In this document: positions 10,187 through 27,375 of the stretch, one piece after another
Position numbering within the stretch: position 1 is the stretch's first letter
How the letters are laid out: each line of letters opens with the position of its first letter
Source of the DNA: Chromera velia
Lineage: Eukaryota; Sar; Chromeraceae
DNA: 27,694 bases
Direction of reading: 5' to 3'
Assembly (NCBI GenBank): GCA_018398765.1
Contig: JAHBMJ010000428.1
Span: forward strand, 17,296 to 44,989
The notes under the pieces: generated by a model
What the model saw: the letters and a program-made list of their open reading frames with translations, nothing else
What the model was told of the DNA's origin: nothing
Databases searched by the model: none
Translations under genes and position numbers: made by a program

Positions 10187-10600
10187 CGGCTTCCTGTCTT
10201 CTATCTCTCGCCCCTGTCTGTTTCTCCCTGTCCGGCTGGCTACTTTCGCTTGCCTCTAGCTGATTCTCTCTGTCTGTCTGTCTGCTCCCAGTCACTCCTC
10301 ACTGATTCTCTCTGTCCGGCTGGCTGCTTTCACTCGTTCCTGGCTATGTCTCTCTGTCTGCCTGTCTACTCTCACTCACCCCTGACTGATTCTCTCTGTC
10401 CGGCTGGCTGCTCTCACTCATTCCTGACTGTGTTTTGCTGTCTGCCTGTCTGCTCTCACTCGCCCCTATCTGACTCTCTCTGTCCGGCTGGCTGCTCTCG
10501 CTCATTTCTGACTGTGTCTCTCTATCTGCATGTCTACTCTCACTCATCCTTGTCTGTTTTTCTCCGGCTGTTTGGCTGCTCCCGCTTGCTTCCGACTGTT
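10187..10600 (-). repeat. 84-bp minisatellite inside the RT palm region
   Basis: About five copies of an 84-bp unit. The anchor TGTCCGGC recurs at 10229, 10313, 10397 and 10481, with a decayed copy near 10563. On the minus strand each unit encodes 28 residues made of two related 14-mers such as SESSQPDRENQSGV and SESRQADRETQSEM. The frame equals that of the downstream YADD part. A TAG (10344-10346) and a TGA (10299-10301) interrupt it. Confidence 0.85.
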
Positions 10601-10603
10601 TTT

Positions 10604-11823
10604 CACTTTCCATCTGCCCGCTCCCGCTGCCTCGGAGAGATCGCACGAGGGGGTCTGATGGTGATAGCATACCCTGCCATCGACATCGGGTCCCCTTGCA
10701 TCCATCCCTCTCTGTTGCTGATGGTGGTAGTCCTGTGGGTTCCTCTTAGGAAGAGCTCTGCATCCTTCCTATAGCAGTTAAAGAGGAATGTGGAGGCTCT
10801 GGGCTAGAGTATGTAGGCATTCCATAGCCCCGCTATGCGATTTGCTGCATTAAAAGCGTTTTCGGCGTCTATTAGGAGGGTTTCGAATGCCTTCTCGGGA
10901 TCGTCGCCAGCTTCCTGTGTGAGGGTCTCCCAGAGCTCCCTCACTGCATGAATTCCCCCTTCCAGGCCTCCCATGAGGCCACTGCACAGCTGATTAGCTC
11001 CGCATGCCTCCTACAGTTCCTCTTTAGTCTCTTTCATAACTATTTTTCTGAGGAGGCGCCTGATCGCCTCCCCGATTCCTACTGGGCGCACTCCGGGGCA
11101 TTTGTCTAGCGCGACTAGTCGGCATACCATGAATGCCTTCACCTGGTCCTACTCGAACACCCTCCTCCCCATTTCTGTTGCTAAGTTTGCGAGTTCTTCC
11201 CTTAACTCTCTACTCTCCCTCTCTAGGCTCAGGACTGCGGTGCGGAGCTGTGTACTATCGAATTCAAATGGCCCCGCGCTGCTTTGGAGGCGGCATACTA
11301 CTGCAGCGATGTCCTCCTTGGTGATTAGGAGGGGTATGAGGGTGGGGAGACCCTCTCTGGGCATCGCTTGTAGTGCTGCTGCTTGGGGTGTTTTTCCGGG
11401 GGGATGTTTGGCTTTTAGGGTCTCTGCTACATGGTAGGTTTGTCCTCTCTTGGTGAAGGTATCTTCTCCATCCAGGACTCCCCCTTTCTCTCGGCCGATC
11501 AGTATTTATGTTCCCCTCCTCATCTCCCCCACCTGGATGAAGTTTTAAAATTTCCTCATCTCGGGGAGGCCCGCTGCCTTTTCAAGTTCTTCCCTTTTTA
11601 ATCGGCTCTTGCTCTCCCCCCTCCTGCTGCTGCTGTGGGCTCTTCTGCTAATTTTAGTTGCCTTCTAAAAGAGGGTTTCTCTTCCCTTCTCCCCCTGCTC
11701 CCACAAATCTTGCCTGCTCTCGATGGTCTCCCGTACCTTCTTTGCCTTTTTGATATGGGGGTCCCTCCGGAGGGTAAAGTCTAGCATCAGCAGGAGCGTT
11801 CGACATATGGTGTCAACATAGTT
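10604..11823 (-). pseudogene. retroelement RT N-terminal half (fingers and palm)
   Basis: One frame runs about 380 codons leftward from 11823 without frameshift, interrupted by six stops: TAG 11665, TAA 11545, TAA 11506, TAG 11149, TAG 11011 and TAG 10804 (lowest base of each). It holds LVALDKCPGVRPVGIGE (RT motif 1 region), ANQLCSGLMGGLEGGIHA, LLIDAENAFN (motif A; the second Asp position is Glu-Asn here), FNCYRKDAELFLR and MQGDPMSMAGYA (motif B). Just after motif B the plausible continuation, SPSDPLVRSLRG, is in a different frame, so one frameshift lies near 10670. A TAG at 11824-11826 bounds the open frame upstream. Confidence 0.75.
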
Positions 11824-12180
11824 CTAGACATATTTTCTCTCTATTTCTCTCCATATGTATAAGACTATAAGCTAACTCATCGGGAATAAAAAATATATAT
11901 CTGAACATCGACAGTGCAAGTCAAGGCCGGAGAGTGAACCATAGAGCGACCCAAAAAATCAATTCCATCGATCCTCTTCTATTTTATATCTAAAAATTCA
12001 TTTATTAATTTAAATTGATTACTTTTGTATAAGATATATTTACATATATATCTTCAGATTTAGCTTTAAGTCGATAAGCCTAAATATTTTTAAATAATTT
12101 TTCTTACATTCAGATATAATACCTGGTATATATCCTATTAGTAGTATCTTTCGTTTTTAAATTTTTTTGCTAGTGACAAA
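11824..12180. other. AT-rich stretch beside the retroelement
   Basis: The composition changes abruptly to AT-rich (ATATAT, TTTAAAT and similar words), unlike the GC-rich coding DNA around it. No gene, terminal repeat or target-site duplication was recognised. It could be the 5' UTR of the element, older inserted DNA or the original insertion locus. Confidence 0.5.
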
Positions 12181-13006
12181 CGAACAGCTGTTGTACGTAC
12201 ATCGTCGTACAATCATTACTAGAATCATTGCAAGAGATTTGACTCAGATTTCTTCACTTCAAGTCTACAAGTCCAAGAAGCACTTGCAGAGAGCATGTCT
12301 GCACGAAAACAGCCAAGAGGGCAGCACCATCTCACTGTTCCAGCCTTTTTGCAGACGCGTCAGCATGGTGCAGCAAAAGATCTTTTGCTAGGTCTTTTGA
12401 AGCTATATATCCACTTCACGCGCATTGAAACAAAAGATGTTCTTCGTTTTCACTCGGCAATCACCTGGCCCGCAAGTTCTGCCAGCATTTTCAATACAAT
12501 AATTGACTCATAGATCAAGGCATTCGGTTATGCACGCACAAGCGTTGAAGCGGGGCTGGAGAGAACAAGAAGAGGCTGGGTACGAACGACGGAGAGGAAA
12601 AAGAGAAGGTAGAGAAGAATGGGCAAAAGCATTAAAAGCGACCGATCACTTTGTTCTTCATTCTCTTTCTGACTGACTAAACAAGAAAGGGAACAAGTGC
12701 GGAGGGCTTTCAGCAGAACAGTTGAGCCAAAACTGGAACCTTATTTCATCAGTTCCTTACAAAACAACACTCTCTGCAAAACATAGTTTTTGTCTGTCTT
12801 GTGCATCCGCACTCAAAACGACAGACATGTCGGACACTGCATGAGCTCTTCCACTTTCCCGTTCAGGAATCTTTACATTTTTGTGGCCGGTGACTTTCTG
12901 GCCACTTTTTTTCTTTCTTTTCGTACAATCATTCAACCAAGCGGGCAGCTAACTGAACAGACAAAATGTGTGCCCATCATCGCTTCTGTCTGTCTAGCTC
13001 GTCAAG
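12181..13006. other. spacer downstream of the aminotransferase gene
   Basis: I see no recognisable gene. Short open frames on the + strand have no domain. The part nearest 13006 is presumably the 3' UTR of the minus-strand aminotransferase; no clear polyadenylation signal was identified. Confidence 0.5.
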
Positions 13007-20259
<7,253 letters not shown>

Positions 20260-20770
20260 GTGCCTCTGAGAAAAGAAAGGACAGACACGAAGCGGAAGAA
20301 CACAGGAAGGATCAACGAACGAAGCGATCAAGCCGTCTCGTTTGTGTTTCAACGAAAACAGAGGGCAGGGAGAGGTTTTCGCTCTCTCTCTTTTGTGCAC
20401 CTTGAAGCTCACTGTTCCGAAGTGTAACAGAGCAGATTTAGATCCTTAGATTGCGGCGTGAATCCGTGACATTGGTCAGCAAATTCGTTCTTGGCAACTC
20501 GCTAAATGGTGATTCGTCACTCAGTCTGACTGACCTGCATGCATCGACTTACTCGACGTGAATATTAATTTGGCACCGATTTAGCCACTTGCATGGAATT
20601 TCAGACTTGGACTGTGGATTTTTTTTATTTTTGGACATTTTTTTGGAATATTTCAGCAAACTGTTTTTTATCGCGCCAGTGAGCAAGTTCGGAGGATGTT
20701 TATAATCCCGCGTGTGCACGAAAAATTGCAAAAGTTACGAATCACACTCACCCTAGCTTAATTGGGTTAG

Positions 20771-20895
20771 TGCCTCGGGGATTATGGTGCTTCCCATTAT
20801 CTGTGCGCGCGTAACTCGAGGTATAAATGTTGATGCACGATTTCACGCAGGGCCTCAAGGCTCAAGCCGGGGCCGCTGAGCTGCCCTCCGAGGCA
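20771..20895. repeat. short inverted repeat island with A-box-like word
   Basis: TGCCTCGG at 20771 and CCGAGGCA at 20888 form a perfect 8-bp inverted repeat about 110 bases apart. Just upstream, TAGCTTAATTGG fits the tRNA A-box pattern TRGYNNARYNGG. A good B-box (GGTTCGANNCC) was not found. A small tRNA-derived SINE or MITE is possible but unproven. Confidence 0.25.
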
Positions 20896-22499
20896 TGAAA
20901 ACCGATTAAATAGCTATAGCCGTTTTGTCAGCCATATGCACTTCATTTGTTGCTGCAAAGATATGCAATCATATACAATCCATGAACACCAGAACCATGT
21001 CTGCGACTTACTACTCACACTGGCCTCATTCTTAAATTACTTTCATCTCACTGTGTCCTCTCAATACCTCTCATTCGTTTGCTTTATCCCACTCCACTCC
21101 ATTCTCTAACAAAATTCTCTCCTTCCCGCCTGCCTCTGTCATTGCACGATCGATCCTCGTTATCTGCATGCATCGTACAGCTCTCCGACTGCCTACAATT
21201 ATGCGTTCGTGCTAGCTCACTGCGCTGATATGTTCACTCATGCAGGTCTGCTGCTCACATTCGATCACTCCACGTGTATATACGTATCAATCTCTATTTA
21301 TCTTATCACCGCGTGCTTTCGCATAACATTCCACTGCCCTGCCTGTTTTGTTTCACTGTTCTCATTGCACCTTTGTACGCCACATCTCTCCCACTGTCAT
21401 TTACGTTGCCTCTTCACCGAGCCTTTCGTGCTCACGTCATGCAGGTCTCATTAAATTTCAGTGCCCACAGCTGACTCTCCCGTCATCTCAACGTCTGCTC
21501 AAATCAGTGCTCTGATTTTAATGTATGACCTCTTCCCACTTTACTCTCCCCCATGCTTGCTTCTCACTTTTTTCTACCCACAGCCATCATCTCATTGCCC
21601 TTATGCCCCAGCTATCACCCGGCGCAGACAGGTGGGCATGCAGGCAAGTAGACAGGCGGGCAGACACTGTCAGGCAGATATTCTAAACGGCAGAATAGTC
21701 AGACCGGCAAAATGAGAGGATGACACTGGCTGGCACTGGCAGAATAGCAGAAAGGCAGAGAGACATGCAAAAACGCAGACATAGGCAGGCAGGCAGACAG
21801 ACAGACAAACACACAGGCTACTCTCTTGGTGACCCTGTTTGCTTAGATCTCATCTCTTCACTTGCATGTCACTTCTCTTATCTTGCCGCTCTCATGTCAT
21901 TTCTCTCAATTCCGACCTCTAAGACTTATCCGACCTCTCACCTGTACACATCTCTACATGCCACTTCACAAACAAACTGTGAGATTCAGAGGTCGCAATC
22001 CTACTCTGCTTCCGTCTTAACGTTTCCTTCCGGCACGACTCAGTGTGTTCCAGCCTACCTGCCTGTTGGCTGTCATGCAAGGTATGCCGCCTGTATGCCA
22101 GACCGTATTTCTAATTTGGTCTTCTTTTCTGGGTATGCTCAAAGTTCTGCCCCCCTGTCTGTTTGACTGCTTTCTCATCATCCCAGATACTCATTCTGTC
22201 TGCCTGACTACCTCCCAAATTTTGATCTTTCTGTTTGTGTGTGTTCACTGAAAAGTTCTGACTGGGCCGCCCTATCCAAGGACTGCCTTTAAAAAATTGC
22301 TATCCTGACAACCATCCTCATTTCGCTTTTCTGCTCTTCTATCTTTTCTCCCGTCACCTCTTCTATCGTCTTGAAGTTCTATCCTCTTTATCTGTTCTGT
22401 GTTTCTTTCTTTCTTTCTTTCTTTCTGTCACTGTTTGCTTCCTTCTCTTCCCCCCTTTCGTTTCTCTCTCCGGACGTACCTCTTATTTTACATGTTTTT

Positions 22500-22985
22500 A
22501 TAGGGGGGTGATATCGGGGAGGGGGGGGTCCTGGTCCGCACGGCTGGCTTGTCAGCCACATGGAACCCAGCCACACGGAACCCCCCCCGGGCCACGCGGA
22601 GCGCAGTCCGGGTTCGTAGTACGGGAGGGGGGCCGTGCTACGCGGTAAACCATTAAAGCTAGCCAGAAGGACTCTAGACGAACAATTGCCCCCTGTGGAA
22701 TGGTAACGACCCCCCCCTCCGGCCTCAACTTTATTCAACTTCCGAGTCGTGTACCTCTGTAGATAAGTCTGGTTGCGCTTGGCTTGATGCTTAGCTGCAC
22801 TTGTCCTCTTAATATCGCGAAGGCTGAGCTAGGAAAGCGTGATGCATACTAAAAAAAATCCCGCTACCGTGCTGCACGGCCTGGCAGAGCCATGCCACGT
22901 GGAAGCCTTTTTTTGTGGCACGGAGGGGGGCCGTGTTGCCGTGTGGCGAAGCCGTGCGGCATGCCCCCCCCCTCCCCATGCTAAA
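22500..22985. repeat. G/C-homopolymer-rich island, possible small mobile element
   Basis: Contains many G6-8 and C7-8 runs and CACGG/CCGTG words in both orientations. Imperfect direct repeats of about 20 bases (GGAGGGGGGCCGTG-like at 22624 and 22922) lie about 300 bases apart. The composition is unlike the C/T-rich DNA before it and the AT-rich DNA after it. No coding domain was recognised. Its identity as a MITE or SINE is speculative. Confidence 0.3.
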
Positions 22986-22997
22986 GGCATTTCACCC

Positions 22998-23222
22998 TCC
23001 TATATGTTTTTTCATAACAGCGCCTGAAAGTTATTTCATGATAAGTTTCCTTAACTAGATCGTACTTGATCGTTAACATCGACCAGCATTTATTGAACAT
23101 CGCTCTTTTATACATGTTTTTCATGATGGCGCCTAAATGATATTGCATGGTAAGTTTCCTTAAGATAATCATACTTTATCTATAAGTTGATTACCAACCT
23201 CGATCGGCATTTATTGAATAAA
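22998..23222. repeat. two diverged tandem copies of a ~109-bp AT-rich unit
   Basis: Both copies share TATGTTTTTTCAT/CATGTTTTTCAT, GGCGCCTAAA-like, AAGTTTCCTTAA (23043 and 23152) and CGGCATTTATTGAA-like words in the same order, about 109 bases apart. They have diverged by substitutions and small indels. Confidence 0.75.
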
Positions 23223-23751
23223 ATTATAAAACTCTTTTACAATCAAACGGTTTATGACCGTCGGGTTTGAGGAGATTTAGCAAAATTTATACCTGATTGT
23301 AAAACTAGTTACAAAACTGTTTTGAGTGACTATTGATAAATTTAATAATTGGTACACAAAACATTTATTAAAAAACATCATAAAAGGAAGGTTACGCAAT
23401 GTGTTTAGCCGTAAGTCTAACGATTTTTAGAATATCTCATGACATAGATTTTACTTGTGTTTGATTTTGGAGACTCTGATATATACTGGTTGTTTTAAAT
23501 CTTAGTACATCTACATTAAATGTATATTAATCGACTGGTTGATGTAGGGTTTTTTTAATGTAGGTTGATGCAACACTAAAAATCAATGATTAATTGAATG
23601 AGTGGTTGATGGATCTGGATGCCATTACTAAATAGCTCAGGAAAGGATTTAGTAATCAGACCGTAATCTGTGCGTAAAATAATGTTTATATCGATTTTTT
23701 AACGTTTTCCTTTAGCCTGTCATAACATATTCACAAGACCTTAGTCACTTC

Positions 23752-23768
23752 CGCGCGCAAAGCGCGCG
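23752..23768. other. perfect CGCGCGC hairpin with AAA loop
   Basis: CGCGCGC, AAA, GCGCGCG: a seven-base-pair stem of pure CpG in an AT-rich setting. No U-tract follows, and the function is unknown. Confidence 0.6.
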
Positions 23769-24222
23769 CACTCACTTGTTATGGAAAAACTGCATGACGC
23801 AAAGAATAATGAATGTCCTCTCAATTAGTAACCGTAGTTGAACTTTCCGGGGTCACTTCGAACTTCCTCCAAAAATTCTGCAGTCTCCTTTCGTCACCAA
23901 AATCCGCCCGTGCACCCTCTAACAGATGAAGGCGCAGTCGAAGAAAACGTCGTTGTGCAGATGGGCATTTGGATGATGATCTGTGCGGAAAGAGCACACG
24001 TAGACGTTTGACACTGGTTAAGAGCAGCCTTTGCTTGAAAAGTTCAACCGTCGTTTGAAATTCTTTGTGCCCGACTATTTTGTGGAGCGGTGATTACCTC
24101 CTAACTTCGTCTCTCTTGTGCTCTTTGCATTATCATGTGGAAAGCACTCTGGTCATTTTGAACGACAGGACAATCTAGTCAAAATTGACCACCCTATTCC
24201 TACCTGAATTCGACGAGAAAAG

Positions 24223-27200
24223 ATGGACTTGATTTCAAAAGACTCCATCTCAGACACCGACGATCCCTGGAAACTGCCGCCGCTTTCTCTCGCAGGTTCG
24301 TCCCCCCTCTTTCTCCTCTGCTTCTCTTGGCGCAGAGAAAGCTCTGTGATCCTTTCCCCCCCACTCGTCACTCTCTCTTTTCCAGTGAGCTCGTCCGGTA
24401 GGCAGCAATGGGGGCAGTGCAAAGTCCTCCTCTGGACGGGCGGGGTCAAACCGTCTGCAATCTCTTCTCTCCTCTTCCGAACAGGCCACCTCACCTACTT
24501 ACCTACCCCCTTCCTTCTCTCATCCAGCTATCCTCAATGGAATTGCACTGGCTTCCTTGCTAGCGAGGAATTTGAGCTGGCGCTGCCCTCTCACGCGACA
24601 AGCAAGCACTTCTTTCAGGAGGAGTTCACGCATGCGTGTTCGTGTACCTCTCGCACCTATACAACCACACGCTCACCTGCACACACGCCTGCACCGCGGT
24701 CCCTCCCTGTGTGTGGTCTGCCCGCCTGCCTGTGTGTGCAGCCGAGGAGGAAAGCAGCGAGACCGCCCCCGCCCCCCAGCTCCGTTGCTCGTCTCCGCCT
24801 CCTTCCCTTTTCCAACCCCCCTGCCACCCCGAAAAAGGCAGACCGCAAACACGTGAGGCAAGGGCACAGCCGTCCCTGCTGACAACAGCATCTATAGGTC
24901 TGGGGGTGGAGACTGAGGTGGCAGAGAGAGAAGACCTCCTCCTCCCTCTTTTCGTCTTCGGGCAAGAGGGTGGAGTTTCTTTTGCTTCGGCGCCTCCTCC
25001 CGTCTCTCCTTCTGCCCCTTCTGCTCCTGTGGAAGCTGAAGAAGGGGGAGAGGGAGTAAAAGACCTACGAGGCGCAGCATCATCTCCTGCTGTTCTTGGC
25101 AGGAGGTTGCATGCTTCCCATTCAGCTTTTTCACCCTTTGTTTTTGCTTTGGGCGGTTTGTCGTTGCCCTCCCCCTCTTGCTCCCCGTCTCTTCGGAGAG
25201 ACGGGAAAGAAAACAGGAACGATGGCAAGGTGATGCTTGGGGGAGGGGAGGAGTCTGTCTCTCCAGAGAGTGTGCATGTGTCTGTGGGGGTGCGTCAAAC
25301 TGCGGCGCCTGAAGAGAAGGAGACGGGGGTTCGAAAGTCAGCAGCAGAACGTCAAGGCTTTCTTTGCCCTTCCAGTTGCCCTTCTTCTTCTTCCTCTTCC
25401 TCTTCTTCAAGTCTTGAACAGGAAGCTCGTCTGGTGGCGGAGCAGGGAGAGGAGGAGGATGGAAGAGGACAATGCGCCCCCTTTGCTTGTGCCCTTCCCT
25501 TTGGCGTCGACTTCTTGCCGCCTTCTTCCGCCTCGTCTGCGTCGACCCCAAGCAGCAGCAGCAGCAGTAGCAGGAGGCCTGCAGAAGACGGCAGGGCGAC
25601 CCAGAACAAAAAGAGAAAGCAGCAGCAGCAGCAGGATGGGGGGCGAAGAGAAAGAAACGGAGAAGAAGAAGGAGCACAAGAGGATGCTCCCGTGCTCCAA
25701 TTGTTCTTGAAAGACCTCGATGGTGAGTCGCTTTTTTTTTTTGTCTGTCTTTCTTTTTTTCCGTCTCTCACATTTTCTTCTTTGCGCGTGTGCTGAATTT
25801 CCTATCTGTCTTTCTGTCCGTCTTTGTGTCATTCTGTCTGTCTGGCCTGTCCGATTTGACCTGGATAGAGTTCGCGCAAATTTCTGCGAAGGGGTCCTTC
25901 TTTTTTAGATGGTCCCATGCTGGAAATGCAGCCGCGGGTGCTCGATTGCGTATTTCGAGCTGTTTTGTATGCGTAGAGGTACAAGAGATTTTCTGGTGAT
26001 ACGCATCTGTGTACATAAGTGTTTTTGTGTCATGAGTGTGTGAATGAATGACTGACTGAATGAATGAATGAATGCTCTTCCTTGGTTTGTGAATTTCTTC
26101 CTTTGTCCCTGCTCTGCGGGGGCGTGCAGGTCGCACTCATCTTCTCCGTGTTCCTCCGAACCTGTCCGTGTCGGAGTTGGCGCTCCTGATTGAAAAGAAA
26201 ACCGGTCTGCCTTCAGAAAACGCAGATTGGAGACTCCTCTCAGGCAGGCGTCAGATCACCCCGGCAGCAGTCTCAGTCTCCGCAGTTGCCGCTGAGACGG
26301 GGTGCTTCGAGTCTGCATCATGCGGTGTTTTGGAGCTGAGCGAGGGTTTCAGTTCTGATTGTGAGGAGACTGAGACTGAGATGGTAGATCGAGGGCCCGA
26401 AAAAGAAAGGAGCGACAACAAGAAGAAGATGGTAGATCGAGGGCCCGAAAAAGAAAGGAGCGACAGCAACAAGAACCATGTTTTGATGCTTAAAGATGGG
26501 GGAGAACAGGAAGAGGAAGAAGATCTCTTTGTGCATTCATCCTCGTCCCCTCCCTTTGTGTCGTCGTGTCTTTCTGTTTCTCTTTCTCAGCTTCCTGAAA
26601 GAACAAAAGAAGGGGAAGAGAAAGAAGCAGAAACACCGATTTTGTCTGTGTCTTCACCCTGCTTGCCTTCTTCCTCTTCTTCTTCCTCTTTTGCCCTTGA
26701 GGGAGAGGGGGGGGGATCCTCCAGTCACTCGGTTGAGGACAAGCAGTGGAAGGAGAAAGGAAAGGGGAAGAACGCACTGTTGGGATTGGAAGATTTGAGC
26801 ACGTTGACGATCGTCGGCCGTCTGAAGGGCGGAATGATGCAAGGCGGTGGGGGGGGAGGGGGTGGCAGGGGCGGAAGGAAAGGTACGTAGTGTGCTGCTT
26901 GCCTACATGGTGTTTCCTCTCTCCTCTATCTTTTGTGTTTTTTCTTTTTTTTTTTTCAATTTTTTTTGTTCTTTCCTTTCTTTTCTTCTTCTTTCTTCCT
27001 TCTGTCTTTCCTTCCTCCGTCCTCTCCTTCCTTTTTTTCTCTTCTCCCTTCCCTCCTTCCACCAGCGAGGTTCCTTCCTCCCTTCCCCTCTCACAACTCC
27101 CCTTCATGGGCAGCCCTTCTTTCATTCCTTCCTCCCTCACTTTCTCTCTCTGCCGTCGCTGGCTGCAATCGGACTGATTTACTCGCCGGGCTTTCTCTGT

Positions 27201-27317
27201 GCGTGTACCTTCTGACATTGTCTCGCTCTGTCTGTCTGTCTGTCTCTCTGTCTCTCTGTCTGCAGGTCGCATGGGAGGAGGCATGGGGGGCGACGGGGTG
27301 AGTCGGTGAAGCATGGA

Positions 27318-27375
<58 letters not shown>

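Larger units (their letters stand above)
6914..11823 (-). mobile_element. degenerate YADD reverse-transcriptase retroelement
   Basis: On the minus strand this stretch encodes, in order: an N-terminal region; RT fingers and palm (LVALDKCPGVRPVGIGE, QLCSGLMGGLEGGIHA, LLIDAENAFN, MQGDPMSMAGYA); a repeat-rich insertion; the YADD box (9693-9704); an RT thumb; a Cys/His motif (CEGCGGRWSLQHAL, then C, GGL, RHDEV); and a C-terminal nuclease-like part. The order and wording match RT-like proteins common in algae and marine eukaryotes. A Cys/His motif followed by a probable PD-(D/E)XK-type domain recalls restriction-like-endonuclease non-LTR elements, but the exact clade is unresolved. No LTRs, target-site duplications or tail were found, so both ends are approximate. 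In-frame stops and an assembly gap show that this copy is not intact. Confidence 0.8.
20260..24222. other. 4-kb divergent intergenic spacer
   Basis: It separates the 5' ends of the minus-strand aminotransferase and the plus-strand ubiquitin-like gene, so promoters for both should lie here; no core element was recognised. Short open frames have no domains. It contains an inverted-repeat island (20771-20895), mainly C/T-rich unique sequence (20900-22480), a G/C-homopolymer-rich island (22500-22985), a two-copy AT-rich repeat (22998-23222), about 550 bases of AT-rich DNA, and a GCGCGC hairpin (23752-23768). Confidence 0.6.

Noticed and set aside
22388-22738. 116-codon minus-strand open frame with Pro/Gly-rich text
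   Set aside because: It is generated by C/G homopolymer runs; no domain or splice partner was found.
24892-25677. 261-codon minus-strand open frame
   Set aside because: It is the antisense of the low-complexity exon whose plus-strand frame joins in phase to the ubiquitin-like exons.
26490-27314. 274-codon minus-strand open frame rich in Lys/Glu/Arg
   Set aside because: It crosses supported exons and pyrimidine-rich introns of the plus-strand gene and is simple-sequence translation.
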